Positions 42,031 to 55,838 of a stretch of DNA of 64,000 nt are shown piece by piece. The notes beneath the pieces were generated by a model. It did not search any database. It saw only the letters and a list, made by a program, of their open reading frames with translations, and had not been told where the DNA came from. How positions within the stretch are numbered: the stretch's first letter is position 1; each line of letters opens with the position of its first letter. The translations under genes were made by a program, and so were the position numbers. Origin of the DNA: Climacteris rufus (taxonomy: Eukaryota; Chordata; Aves; Passeriformes; Climacteridae); contig VZRZ01007867.1 in assembly GCA_013398175.1 (NCBI GenBank), positions 124,001 through 188,000 of the forward strand, given 5' to 3'.

Positions 42031-43143
42031 CAACTGACATTTAATTTGGAAGGATTGAAAGCTGGTGTCTGAAACAACTTCTGCCAAGAAACATTATGAA
42101 CAGTCAAGACAGAGCATGGAAGTGGTTTTATGTTCCAAGTTCGGATGATACTGTGTAATTTTACATCTAATCACCTAGCGCGAGACATAACCAGCACACA
42201 CAGCTCCAAGAGCTCGTGCCTGAAGCTGTGACAGATGCCTTGTATCATGAGAGGATGCAGCACTATGTGGGTTGTTCTATCTAGGATGGCATTCTCTATA
42301 ACCCTTTGAATCCAGAGCTAAGAGCCTTTGCCAGAATTTACAAGAGTGGAAAAAGGAAACTCTGTTGTGCCACCTGCCTTAATGTTCTACCCCTATGATT
42401 GTCTCTTCCTTCAACATCTGTTTTTCACATATATTTCCCTGTTTCTTCTTGCTTCCTCCACACCATCATGGGCTGCCCTGGCCAACAGTGCTCTCCCTTC
42501 AGCAGGAGAGCCAACCTGGACAGTGCAACAGCTCCAACAGCTGGAGAACACCTGGAGACCCCTGTCCCTGCCTCATCCCACCACCACGTTCCTTGCCTGG
42601 CAGTCAGCATCCTCCCTTCCATCAGCTTGGAATTTAGGCCCAGTCACAAGTGACCCAAGAACGGCTCACCTCTGAATGCACCTCTGAATTGATAAAACAA
42701 CTCATTCCTGGTAAAGGAATCAGAGAAACGTAAGAAACACAACCACCTAATGGGGCAGACAGGCAGTATTTATTCAGTTGCTCCCTGTGCGTCACTCACA
42801 ATAAGATCTTGCAGTGTACTTCAGACTTGTTTCCTAAGAACAAATATAATTCTTATTTATAATGCAACAAAGGATAAAGCAGGCTTCCTGATTCTGATAA
42901 GCGACTCTCTGATTATTTCTTCAATAAAAACTGTCACGTCTTTCAGATTACTCTTTCATGTTTTATTCTGGTTTGGAACAGAGGCAGCACAGACGAGCGT
43001 CTCTACGCCTTGAGTCTCTTCATTGATTTTCTCATTTATAAAATCTGGGGACCTGCTAGAGAGCACTTCTGTGGTGCTTAAGGACTTTTGAACTTCGTGG
43101 ACTGGACTTGCAGCAGTGTGTAACCAAGGCCTGGCTTGGTGAG

Positions 43144-43225
43144 TGCCGCCGTTTATCAGGGAATTGCATCTGCGAGGTGACAGCGCGCAGGCGGTGGGCG
43201 CGCGGTGCTATCACCGCGCATCGTG
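43144..43225. other. CpG-dense patch with a perfect GC-rich hairpin
   Basis: About 12 CpG dinucleotides fall within roughly 80 bp of otherwise CpG-poor intron. An 8-bp perfect inverted repeat, gcgcggtg (43200-43207) and caccgcgc (43212-43219), is separated by the 4-nt loop ctat. The function is unknown. It is too short for a standard CpG island. Confidence 0.75.
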
Positions 43226-45367
43226 ACCAAGGGCTCTCCTCCAACAGCAAACACCCAGCCTTCCCAACAAACAGCAAACCAAGGTGCTGCTGGGAAGCCT
43301 GTCAGCAAGATGCCTGCTCAGTGCATCAGCACGCTCCAGACATTGGCTTGATGTACTGAAATGGGGTGAAAAACATGCAATGAAATGTGATCACCTCTTT
43401 GGACTTTCTGCCTGCACTCGAATTTCTCTTCAAAATGCATGCCATATTATTTACTGTGTCTTCTTTTAAGGTAGCTGTCACCATACGACTTAGAAACTCC
43501 AAACATACTAAGAATGGGATTTTCTGTGTCAAAATGTCCCATTGAAATTCAGACACCTCCTTCTCACAGTCTGTGCAACACTGTGAAGCAAACAGGGCCT
43601 GGACCTTATTGGGAAAAAATCCCCAAACAAATGTTGTGTTTATGTAATGATGTATTTATTTAGGGCCACTTCAAAGAGATACAGTTGGTTAGACTTGAAA
43701 ATAACTGCATGCGAAAATGCAAACAATAATTTATGTAACTTTAAATGAGTTTTTGCAAGATATCTTGATGCACTTTCCTTGAACGCTCCCCTGCACATCT
43801 GGATATGAAGTCTGTAATTTAGCTTTCCTTATTTCCTGTGGAAGTTGTATGGAAAGCACCATGCCTGTGCCCCTCTCCAAACTGCCTTGGCACAGAGTCT
43901 GGGGTCAGCAGAGTAACACAAAATCCATTTCTCAAATGTGTCAGTCAGCCTTTGAAGATGCTGATACTGCAGGCAATGGTCACTCTGAGTTACATTAACA
44001 GCTCTTATTGCAAACACTGGAATTAGTTTTCAGAAGAACATCCCTAAATACCCATTTTGATATGGTTAGATGACAGTAGTGGCAGAGACCATATAGAGAG
44101 CTGAAGGGGCCTGAGGATGAAAACTGGTGGAGAATATTATGACAAAGTGGTTTTTCATCACAAGACACAAAGAACGAAACTGCTCCTGAGGACGGGCACT
44201 TGAAAGCTTTCGCTTACTTGGAATTTATTTTTACATTGCAAAAGAGTCCTTTTTAAAATGGTTTTAATGGTCTGAGCTAACTTTGACAAAAATTGATCTT
44301 TTAAAATGTCAAACATCATTCTAAAAGACCAATATCAATGTAACATTTTTGCAGCTATTATAACAAAAATGCTGATTCTCTCCAGTCTTTTCTTTTTTTC
44401 CTGACTGGTAATTACGATTTTAAAAATGCATTACTTTGCCTAAATCTGGGGGTGGGAAACTCTTGTGGGGCATTTCCTGCTTAATCAGGATCATCTACAT
44501 AAATAATTGCTGATGCTTCAATTTCTACTCTCATGGATAGAGGTGAGAGATTCTCCAGCTTTGTTCTTCAGGGGTTCTCAGGAATGTGCCCATGGCCAAA
44601 GGAGTTGGAGGTGGGCTACCCGAAGAACCATCTGATGTCCTGCTCATTTCTCTGGTCTTCAGGCTGTTTTATTAGTACTTGGGAAGTTTTCTCAATTACT
44701 TTGCCAAGAGCTGATACCCTGAAGTCACAAAGGCACTCAGTGCCTCTCCAGCTACTTTGCTGCTCATCTGTAGGGCAGCCTGACAGTGCAGAGCACCGGT
44801 AACCCTTCCAGATTTTCTGCTCAAATACGCTTTCTTTCAAACCATATCTAGCTGATGATTTTCCAGCAAATACTGTTCATTACCTTCTCTGTCAAATATC
44901 ATGTTCTTGTGATATGAAACATAAGGGGAGGAGGGAAATGCACATAATTTACAAATCTAGTAACACATTTCCCATCACATTCCTCTGCATTGCCATGGCC
45001 ACAAAAAGATGGAATCAGCCAAGATGAAAGCATTTTCAGGGCTGAAGTTTAATGGCTAAAATAATTGCAGAAACATACACATCTCCAAAACAAACCACTT
45101 GCAGAATGATAATGCGTGGAGTATCCTCTCATCTACTACTTCACATCAGCACAGGCTCCCCTGTGAGCAAAACACAGACAATATATGGAAGGGTATTTAA
45201 ATCACAGCAGATCTCCGTGGCTGGGTCAGCTCTACTCCACTGCAAGCAAACCACAGGGTTTGCACTGAGTCCAAGAGAGAAGGATGCTGCTCTTCTGACC
45301 TCTCTGAAATTCACCTTCCTAAGGTGACCACAGAACTTCCTAAACTGGCATTTATTACGGAGCTGCC

Positions 45368-45704
45368 TGTTATTACGGCTTATCCCGGCTTATCTGCCGG
45401 AGACGTAGAACAGAAAAGACGGAGTCAAAGTTGTCATGTTCAGCGCAAAGGGCGGAAGGGGGGGGAACCCACCTTCGTTTAATTCTTATATACACTTTTT
45501 GAAATCACAGATCATTGGAGAAAGTTAACACTTCCGTCTTTAACTCCAGTGGTTAAAAGAAGTGTCTGTCAAAAGGATTTGTGTCCATGGGAAAGGAATG
45601 TAAAAAGATAATTTTTACAACAACATAGCTATGTTTACAAAATCTCGTCCTTGAAACTGTCTAACAGAAAGAGCTAGCTATTTTTCAGTGAAAAATAGGC
45701 AACA
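45368..45704 (-). mobile_element. Solo LTR of an endogenous retrovirus-like element, copy 2
   Basis: Homologous to the 26.8-kb LTR and in the same orientation, about 337 bp between tentative TGTT and AACA ends. A TATATAAG box lies on the minus strand (45494-45487). The order of shared blocks is kept (cattggag, cagtggtta, gaaaggaatgt, catagctatgtttaca) with many substitutions and small indels, which indicates an old insertion. No internal retroviral coding region flanks it and no clear target-site duplication is visible. Confidence 0.65.
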
Positions 45705-48700
45705 GGCATTTTATTTGGCATGTTCTTGCTTGAGTGGCATCAAACTTTCCCTTTAGAACAGCAGATGCCTGGCAGAAAAGCTTCCCAGTCCTCCAAGAGT
45801 CACTTGCTATTGACATACAAACCCTGCTTCCCATCCTCAGGCAGCAGAAATCAGTCTGGACAGTCTACCCCTGTTTGGGCACCTGCCCAAACCTTTAACC
45901 ATTAAAACAAGATTGTTCCTCATAAACTGAGGTGAATTCCATGTTGGTATGAATATGAAACTACAATCTATTTATTTGTCAGAGAGATGTATAAATAAGA
46001 CTGGAAAGACTAGCTTATTAAACATTTGGATAATATGAGTCACCACATTTTTATGCAATTAGTTCCCCTTCTAAATTTGACCCATCAGATTTGAGGTCAC
46101 TCAATATGTTACCTGTTTACTTTAACTGAAAATCACACTTATTTTTCTAGAAAGGCATTTGGAACAGAAAGATTTTAAGTGCAAAAACTGAATAGCTTGA
46201 ATAAAACATGACTGTACTGACATGTACTCTATTTAATGAGGATTTCTTACATGAAGTCCTCAGAGTTTTTAAGAAACTGGAATAACAGAACAACAATGAA
46301 AGGAAAATATTTAGCCTGAAAATTAGAAGAAAAATGGTGAGGTTACCATGACAAAAGAACAAACTGCCTCACTGCTTCAGCTCTGCTACTACAAGCTCCT
46401 AGATGCTTTAATGTGCAGTGCTGGGAAGGATAACACACAGCTCCATCCTGCCTGAACCTTGCTGGCCTTATCCATGAGACCTCTCTCAGCCTGCAGCGAG
46501 TGGAGAACAGCCCAAACCTCAGCACCTGAGGTTGTGATTATTTATAGCCAGTCTAGCAATGCTGGCAAGTGTCTAACAAGAACAGTTCTCCCCTTCAGAG
46601 CCACCTTCTGCCACCTTTCTGGATACTCCTTAGTACAGAACTCAAGGAAATAGACAGTATTCATGGTGCAGAACAGCAAACACCCACATTTTGGTCCGTC
46701 TGCACACATTTCTGTATTTTTGGAAGTATTACATCCTCTGCAAATACAAACTCCATGATCCTGACACTGTTCCAGATGAAATGCACTACAAAGATACAAG
46801 ATACATCACCATTTAAATTCTATTTTACAGAGCATATAACAGCCTCTCCACTGTTTACACTGATAACTTTCTATTTTAAGAATATTTCAGAATACAAGAC
46901 TGTATCTAGTTTTCTGACAGTCATACTGCTTTGCATTTAAGCTGCCTTTTTCTTATGCTTAGTTAAGAAAAGTCACTGATGCAGGGTGAAACATCCCAGA
47001 AATTCACTCATGCTCTGGCAAATGTGTTGAAGATAATATTTAAGCAAGGAATGTAGCCAAAGATGTTCACAGGAATGAGTTCTGCTATTAAAAAAGTAGT
47101 ACTAAGTCTAGGAAGAAAGAGTTAACAAAGTGTCTCTTTAAAATGCTAATAACAGACAATGGTCTGTGGATAAGTTAATTAGTGGAGCCAGCTTGTGTTT
47201 AATTATTTCACTTGACCTGGTGCAGATTTAGACAATAATCCCTTTAGAGAGGGGAAGGGGCTGTTCGAAAGTATGTGATGTACCAAAAGAAAAACTTTAA
47301 ATCTGCCTGAGCTGAGCAGGTAGCCTTCTATCTAAAATTGGAATGATACACTCTTCACTGTAAGACAAGCCCAAACAGAAAAAGAAATGCAGGTCTGAAC
47401 GAGAGAGATTATGCTAAGGACCTGGTGAGCTTTCCACTCCGATACTTAACTTTTTCTTCCTCCTCCTTATTCAGCTGGGATTTTACTACTGAATAATGTA
47501 TAAACCAACCCACTGTAGTCAGAGGTGGGATTTCATGAGCAACTTGAAACAAGTGCAACCAGACTGCACCAGAACTCTCTGAACATATTAAAATGTGTGT
47601 GAAGAAAGAAAAGGGTCTATAGACTATTAGTATATGTGGAATTTTCTTATAGGAGAGGCTCTGAAGATTTCCAATTTAAAAAAAGGGAATTGATTAGGTG
47701 AGGTATCAGTCCTATTCTTGCTCAGACTCTATAATGGGATCCAATTAAACTCAAAGCTTTGTTTTATCTGAATAGTTCAATCCCAAATCATGCAGCTTTT
47801 CAATTTGGTAACACCTCTTCAATAGCTCACCCAAATATGAAAAAGAAATTATTACAGTTCCACATGTGAGTCAGCACAACCTCCTCCAGAGGTTCCAGCG
47901 TCTAAATGCCGGTGATACCTAAAGCAAACCCAGTGAATAGAATCTAAGCCAAATGGGAGAAAGAATTAAAAAACCAAACTGGTAGCTGCTCTGCCAGGCA
48001 GTAAATAGTGTCATAGGCACTGCCTGAGTGTGAGGAAACTCTTCATTTCAGCCAAAGGGTAGGACTCACTCTTGGAGGAATCAGCTCCATGGGAGATATA
48101 AAGTGGCTGTAGGTTTCCATTTACAGCCCAGTTCTGTGGCTGGAGCATCCTCCTGTGTACATCTTCAGAAAGGACACACAGGGCACTGGGATCAGAGCTG
48201 AAAAACTGCACAGAACAGCCAGACCAATAAAACCAGCCCTATTGCTCTGTTTGATCCCCTTTATTAAAAACATAATCTGATGGGGAATGAAAGGCCTTAG
48301 GACAGGACAGGGCCAAGACAAGTGCAAGCAGAGCACACAGCTAGGCTGAGCTCACACAAACTCACAGTCAAACTGTACCAACTATTCTCACAGCTTGTAC
48401 AACCAGATGATCTTCAGCCCACTGTATTTGTGTCCTGATCATCTTACTGGTGTACTTTTTTTGGAGGCAAATGCCAGGCTGTTTTACTGTCTGCTCATAG
48501 GACTCCCACAGGTTTCAAGCTATTTACCAGCCTCTTCCTTTGGAAAGCTTTTTTATTCTTTAAAAGTGTCTCCTATCATCTCCAGATTTTTTTTTTTTTA
48601 ATACTCATGCTATTTTCTTCCAAGGCCATGGCTCAGAGCTCTTCCTCTATCAGTTTTACTAGTCTATCTAGCTATCAGGCTTTTTTAAAGGAAAAGTAAT

Positions 48701-50407
48701 CAGAAACCCCTTTCCATACACAGGAGCTCTAAAACTGATGGGCAGCTTCTCATTTAGAGAGTTGCAGCAATCATACAGAAGACCAAAAGGTACAGATCAT
48801 TCTAGAAACACCCACCAGAAAGACACACAGCCACTGCAATCTGAGGAGCTCAAATTCCTTCTGGGAGATACATTCCTTCTGGGAATTGTGACAAGGCTTT
48901 AGAACTACTGGCATTATTCCCTTCTTAATTAAAACAAATGGTTTGATTCCTATGACAAGGTTTAGCTCACATCTTTCCCACCCTGCAGTGAGGACTACGA
49001 GGAATCCATTGTGCAGTGCTGGACCAACAGTGCTCAGCAGATTCCAGCCCTCCCCATCTGCTAACTTCTGATATCTCAAATTACTGAAAGAGGCCGTCCA
49101 CTGAGTGCAAAACACACTTCCAAAGGCACTAAACAGGGTTAATAAAATGAATCTTCTTCACTGATGAGTGGTAGTGCTCCTCACCATAATTTGCTGAAAA
49201 AGGTCATTCTTGTCTGTAATGAGAAAATGAAATGCACTGGAATGATGGAGCAAACTCAAATCAGTCCCATGTACAATGTAGAAACATAAACCAGAATCCA
49301 GCATAAATCTACTGGCTAAATTCAGCTTATGGATAATCAGCTCTTCCTTTGACAGGATATGCTGCTGTGGAAATGGGATAATTTTGTAACTGAATAATTT
49401 AACCAGTTTTATCTTTAAGTAATGATTTCAGGCATATTAATACATAAAGCTTCAGTATTTACATTTTTGTTACATGGCCCTGAAAAATTACAAGGTATCA
49501 GGGATAACATAGTATTCAGTGATAAATGAGGTGTATAGAGTGGCTTTCATCCCTCAGAGTGACTCTGTGCTCCACAAATCCCTGGGATGGCATGTGGCTG
49601 CCAGGCAGACAGCGAGGGCAGAACCTCTTGTGTGACAGCACTGGGACAAACTGGTCCTCAGTAGCAGAGGGGAATGGTTTCCTGATGTGTCAGAAACACA
49701 GTAGGGCCAAGGCTGGAAGGGACAAGTAAAACACAGTCTGACAGAGAATGCTGAAGTATTTTACCTGCTTATCCCTGCTAAGACTCTGGTAGTTTATGTC
49801 TGGCTTGAAGACATGTTCCACGAGGACTCCCAATCTCTATTTGAATGCTGTGAGAAGTGGAAAAGCCACTTAACCCTGGAAGTTTGTTACAGTCCTTCAT
49901 CATCTCAGTCACTGGAAAACACCTTGGGAGCCTGCAAGTCTGGAAGCTAAATACAGGGACTCGTGGTCCAAATTCATAGAACTGGATGTGCCTCACTGGC
50001 AAAATAATTACTAATCCCTCACCCTTTTTCTCCTCCTGTGAGTTCAGCTGTGGAGGCATTTTTCTGCACATATTTTAATGTAGTGATATGGGAAGTTCAT
50101 CTTGAAAAGAAAGATACTCGTGGCTTAGTGGAATCTAACAACCTTGTTTTAGTTTTTCTCTGGGAAAAGTAATGAAAAGAACATGAAAATCAGAATCCCT
50201 CTCACTTTAAAGAACTCCTGTAATAGATACAAATAGCAAACATGGTGGATGCTGGATTGTGCTTGTCAGGAGGTGACATACTTGTACCAATTCTGCATTA
50301 CTCCTCCCTGCTCCTTGGAGATGGCTGAGGAAAACGGGAACAGAAACTCTCAGGTTGCAGTCAAGCCATTCAGATGCCACTTTCCCTCATTCTATGCATT
50401 CTGTCAG

Positions 50408-50421
50408 TACACACACACACA
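50408..50421. repeat. (AC)n microsatellite, short
   Basis: About seven AC dinucleotide units. A short simple repeat, likely polymorphic at most. Confidence 0.8.
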
Positions 50422-53400
50422 GGAGTGACAATGTGCCCAGGTAAACTCATCGGTCACTCGTATGGTGTGGGATCCTTCAGCGTCACGCTGCAGCACGTGT
50501 TCCTCCAGCCCTGCTCGGAGGAGGAGAGGCAGCTTTGCAGAACATCATATTGATATGCAGTGAGGGAAATAATTAACATGGGCAATGGCAATTTAGAACA
50601 GAATAAACTCCTTTTGTTGTATTCCAGGGGTGGATAAAGGATCAAAAGCTGCTGGACTCCACTGTCAGAGGAGTTTCCTGGTACAGAAAGCCCGGCTCAG
50701 CCTGAGTCACCTGTTGGTTACACTTAGAGAATTGCCTGGCTGGAAGAGACAAATCCAGATTAAACCCACTGTATTTGGGTGATCTCAGACTAGTGGATTG
50801 CTGTCTATGGGAATTTCACAGCAGTCTCAACATCTAAACTGATTCCTGTCACCAGGGCAATGCCTTGTTTACTCCCAGCCAACACCTGAATGAACAAGGA
50901 GGTTTTGAAAATGTACCCAAAATAGTTACTAGAGATAGTAAAAACCAATCCCTGCTCAGTGTTTGGAACAGTGTATAGTTATTTTTTTTAACATAACATT
51001 TCAAATTTTACTCTATCAGAAAGGTCTAACTGCACCAAAACCAGTTTGGAAAAGAAATCAACTGTCTCTGCTAATAAGAAGAACTTCTTCTCTTCCCCAC
51101 AAAAATCCTGCCATTTCATTCATAAATAAAAGAAGCCTCTAACTCAGTTGTTGGCAGGCTTTCTCTTTTATCTTTCACTCACTTGAGAAGGACCAGCAAC
51201 ATCACATTTTCAGAAAGCCAAGTGCAGTAATCATAGAATCGGATTTCATGTATTTTTAACAGCATTTGCAGCAGCAGAGATCCAATCACCTTTAAAAGAA
51301 ATACAAACACACAGAAATTTGGAAGAAGCAACTCAGAGCTCCTGACTGCCTTCATTTCTCCAACACCAGATGAATATGCTGGGAAGGGACTCCTTTCTAA
51401 AGGACATCTCACAAAGTTAGCAACATTACACTACAAGCACCACACAGACAAAATACTTATTATCTCAAATAAGCCTGGATGACATTTGAGATGTCTCAAC
51501 ATTTATTGGTCTGCCAGCAGAGCCTGGGATCAACCACCTCCTTTTCCCTCATTCCTTTTTTCCCCCCTCCTGCTTGCTCAAAGTCTGTGTTCATAAAATA
51601 TTTAGGGGAAGCTCTTCAGAGGATGATATTGCCTATACTATACCCCCAGTGCAGGTTTACTGTGCTACTGAGACAGATATTCCACCACCAGAGGAATCAA
51701 AATTGGTGATGGGGTTGAATTACTGCACCAGGAGCACTGTCAGCCTGACAGTCTGGGCTTGATCCCACCTGGGATGCTGGGCTGAGCACAAAAACAAAGT
51801 AGCATGCAGAAGAGAGCTGGTCACTTTTGCAAGGTTATACAGAGAAGTGTTACTTTTCAGAATGGAAAACAGAAATATGAATGTTCTGCTTGTTTCTGAG
51901 ACCCAGCTGACCCTTTCTTACCTCTTGCAATTTTCTTCCCAGTGGAAATAAAAAAACCTAGTTCAATGAAATGTGGAATTCAGATGTGCTGTTAAATGAA
52001 GCCATCAGTCGGGCAGCATCTCCTGGGGTAGCACCCATTCCTGCAGCAGCCTGCCATAAAATAAATCAGCTGCCATGGTCCCTTTCTACACCTGAACTTT
52101 GCCACAACCTATTCATCTCACACCTTCACAGCCTTCCCTTTTAATCCACACATTTTGTGCTCCCACCATCACATGATTTTTCCCCTCCTAATTCATTAAA
52201 TCAGCTACAGATTTCCTCTATTACTCTGATGCTTTCCTGCATTACAGCAAGTGTTTGCTTTTCACCTTCTCATCAAAGCCTGGCTGTCTGAATGTACTTC
52301 TGAACCTCTGATGCACTATAAATCTCTGTAATTTTCCCTTTTAGTTGAAGGGATAGGTGTTCCTTTATTCCACCTTTGGCATTTCTCACCTTTAGGCATC
52401 CAGGCTTACATCAGGATGTTGCTTAACTGTCCTCCTTTAATAATTTTTATGAAGTGCAGTCCAATTATCTTTATCTTCCTTGGGGATCCGTTCAATTAAG
52501 TGCAGTCATAATGAATGAGTGGACACAGAGCATTGTAACCATATTTACATCCAGATTAATGGGAACCAGGTAAGATAACTTTAAAGCCATCAATATTTTA
52601 ATAATTTGGCTTTTGATTGTGCTATCTTCAGTGTCAGACACATTTAGGAGAGACCAGCACAATTTGAGAGGCTGAGTTTTTAATTCCCTCCATGGTTTGT
52701 GGAAATGAGGGTTTAGAAACAGCAGCAAAAATACATTACTTTGTCTTAAAACAGGTTTCTTGCAGGTTAAACAAAACACTTCTCATGACACAAAACAAGC
52801 TGAAACACTTAATCCAGTTTGTTCTTTCATGGATTGAAGGTAATGTAGGAAACCAGCAAAGAACCAACATTTAAGGGGAGATGCTGAGAACATCAGGCAA
52901 TCTCTTTTAATGAGCATGCAACAGAAACGCTGAGCTAGGAATACCAGTTCTGAAGTGACTTTTCTCCCTCCTGAAAGAAATGCTGGATCTGGAACATGGA
53001 CCTGTCTCTCAGATATGGAATAGCTCTGGCAGTTATTTTTATACCTGCTTTGCATTGCAGAAGCAAGGGAGAAGGGTCCAATGGAAATTAAAACCTGGTT
53101 CTGTATCACCAAAGCTTAACTTAATTGTGTCTCAGGCACTGATAAATGTGTCAATAAGCATTTGTAGAAATAACTGGTATCTAGGGAATTTATCTTGGTT
53201 ATAGTAGTTTCAGCTGAATAGGTCAGATTTGTTAACATTTTAATTTACACAAATCTGCATTCCAAATACTGCTCTTCGGCTCCTTTTCCTAACGACCAGA
53301 AAACGTCAGCAGCAACCCCAAATTTACTCCTCTAATAGCTTTCTCAAGATTTCAGGAAAAAACAAACAAAAACAAAAAAACAATCTGTGGTACAGTAAGG

Positions 53401-54214
53401 GGGGTGTTTAAGCACAATATTCATTTTAGACACAATACAATTTTATGTTAATAAACCAGAAAGTTCTGCCAATTCCAGATGTAATCCTGAAAGTAGGAGA
53501 GAGTGCTGGGAATAAGCATGTCCCGTAGCTTCAGGGCAGCCCCAGGATTATGCCCAGAGCTGGTTGTTCTGCCTCGATCCAAGTGTCCCTTGCCCAACCT
53601 TGTACTCAGCTAGGGACACTCAACACCATATTTCCATATACAATGTGTCAGCTGTGATTTCCTGGACCCTGTGCACAGGGCAACTAACAAGAAGCACACA
53701 GTTCCCCTGCAAGTTTTTAAAATACTTTAGATGCAATGAGAGAAACCTGAAAAAAGACAACCATTCTGCCTTATGCTTTACCCCTAATTATCACCTGCCT
53801 CTTTTTTCAGCTGATTTGCTGAGATTAAAGCCTCTCTCCTACCCAGTTATCCCAATCCGTGTTTCTGAAATTAATATAAATCGACAACCTTTCTCTGCCC
53901 ATAAGGCCCTACATTAAAATGCTGGGCCCCACTGATGTCAGGGGGGCAATAATAGTTCTTTCATTTCCATAAAATCAGCATTTTCCTGCCAGAATTCCAA
54001 TTTCTTCTCTGAGTACTCTGCTCCTGTCCCCCTGAGGGCTGCCAGCAATCTCTCCAGCACTTGTTTCTCCTCTTCCACTGCAAGCCTGCCGCAGGCTCCA
54101 GCACTGCCTGGGATAATCTACCTGCTTAGGATTCAGCCAACTTCCCAGTTCTCAAAACAAAAAGAGTAGGGAAAGGTCATATCTGCCCTAGGTTGTGCTT
54201 GCAGAGTCTGCCAC

Positions 54215-54690
54215 GTTGGGGGGGGAAGGAGCAGGTGCTGGAGCTCCTCCTGCTCCCCCAGCTCCGCTTCTTGTCTTCACACCTGTAAAGCTCTCTGCTC
54301 TCCTGACCTTCTCCTTGGAAAGCTGTTTCACACAGTGTGTCCCCTCTGGGCCAGCTCACCCTGAAACGGTGCTGAGGGCAAGCCCCAGCCCCAGCCCTTC
54401 GCTTCTCCCAGCCAGCATTCCCAGCCAGCATCCCCATCCCGCATGTCCCGGTGGCTGCCCCAGGGCTCTCCACGTGCTGCTGAGCTGCTGCCAGGGCTTT
54501 TATCTGCTCTCAGCAGCTGCCTTTGGGATTCCTCCCCGAGCTGCTCTGAAGCAAAAAAGCAGCCCCAGAGCTGGGAATGCAACGGGCACAAACCCTGTCA
54601 GGGAATGTCTCCTGACTGGAGCCTGGCAGAGCACTCGGCGCTGGGGCCAAAAGCACACGGCTGGGCTGATGGGCACGGGAAAAGTCTCTA
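54215..54690. other. GC-rich intronic segment near the EC2 exon
   Basis: GC-rich, Pro/Ala/Ser-coding-like low-complexity sequence with a short tandem duplication (ccagccagcat repeated near 54409-54432). It lies about 1.2-1.6 kb downstream, in gene direction, of the 173-bp exon. Open frames on both strands result from few stop codons. No gene is recognised. Confidence 0.4.
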
Positions 54691-55838
54691 AGGTGATGGA
54701 GGTTTCACCCTTCAGAGTTTAGGGCCCCAGACCCACATGTGGAGACTCCTGCTTGCTCTGTCCCTGCCATCATCACAGGGGAGGAAAGGAGAGAAAGAAC
54801 AACTAAATCAGTTTCTGGTGCCTTCTCTCAGAAATGCAGCCCACTGGGCTCTCCCAAAATGGGCTTCACTGGACTTGTTACCTCTGGGGACTGCCTGAAT
54901 ATAAACATCTGAGCCTCAGACTAGGCAAGTCCTTCCTTCCATACTCTCTGGGGCTCATTGCTCCATGAACAAATGATCCTTCCCACCATTTAGTCGACTG
55001 AGTTCCCCCAATTGCATTGAGTAGGTGACACTCCATGGCCTGCACAATTCAGTGAGGAATAAAAACAGAACTTAAGTTCTGGGGTTCTCTCCTTTTACAT
55101 CCATTGACCCTTGTACCCTCCTTCCCCACTCACTCCATCCCACCACTGACACTGCATTGATTTTTGTTTACTGTCTGAGGTATAAATGCTTTGTCCTTGA
55201 GCTACACTCGTAAGTAGAGGAGGCAGAGCTCTGAGAATGACACTATATACTTTACACTGGCAGAGTAGGTTTTTGTCAGTAAAAATGAAATTTCTTCTGC
55301 ATTTGGAAAAGCTGTACATTGTAAAATGCCAGAAAGAAGAGGCACTAAAGGCAGAACATCACACAAAACCAAAATCACTGGGAGACATTTTACTAGTTTG
55401 GAATTGGCGCAAGGTAAAGTGTGCTGAGTACAGGCTGTGTAACTTTTTCCAGGGATAACATGGAAAGAACTAAGCAACACAGGCCTAGAAAGGGCTACAG
55501 ATATCTGGCATTTTATTGTCCCATAACAGAAGGGGAACAAATGACAATTTATTCACCCCCTGCGCCTCCTGGAGTCTTTTCCACATCCTTGAGTTTTACA
55601 AACTTAAGCAAGGAAAATATCAGCTCCAGGAGTTCTAAGTTTCTCTCAGGGTTTCATCGACTGATATGGATTAAGACAAAAATATCACATCAAAGCCACG
55701 ATGCCCCACAGTTGCTGCACAAGCAAAGACTGTGATCTCCACATCTCAAACTTTTAGAGGCTCAGTATTATAGACAGGGTTTGGGCTTTTCACATCAGCA
55801 ACCCTCAATAACACCTGGTAAGATGGTTTGAAACTCAC

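Larger units (their letters stand above)
23549..55838 (-). other. CDH4: CDH4 intron between the two EC2 exons, 32.3 kb
   Basis: Bounded by the donor GTGAGT at its 55838 end and a T15-CCAG acceptor at its 23549 end. Recognisable contents are three CR1 fragments (near 25.8, 27.6 and 40.5 kb), two related LTRs (26.8 and 45.4 kb), a poly-A tract with an adjacent N (25.5 kb), and CpG-dense patches (27.3-27.5, 42.0 and 43.2 kb, with weaker enrichment around 54.2-54.7 kb). Between these, 28.0-40.3 kb and 45.8-54.1 kb are AT-rich unique-looking sequence with homopolymer runs (for example T22 near 28.95 kb and T12 near 48.59 kb) in which I see no gene. The 236-codon plus-strand frame at 37011-37721 shows no domain and is rejected. 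Confidence 0.9.

Noticed and set aside
26774..45704. The two LTRs as the ends of a single provirus
   Set aside because: They are about 18.6 kb apart, strongly diverged from each other, and the DNA between them contains CR1 copies and ordinary intron with no retroviral coding sequence. Independent solo LTRs fit better.
54195..54722. 175-codon plus-strand frame in GC-rich sequence
   Set aside because: Opposing frames on both strands are open because the sequence is GC-rich. The content is low-complexity Ala/Pro/Ser with no family resemblance.
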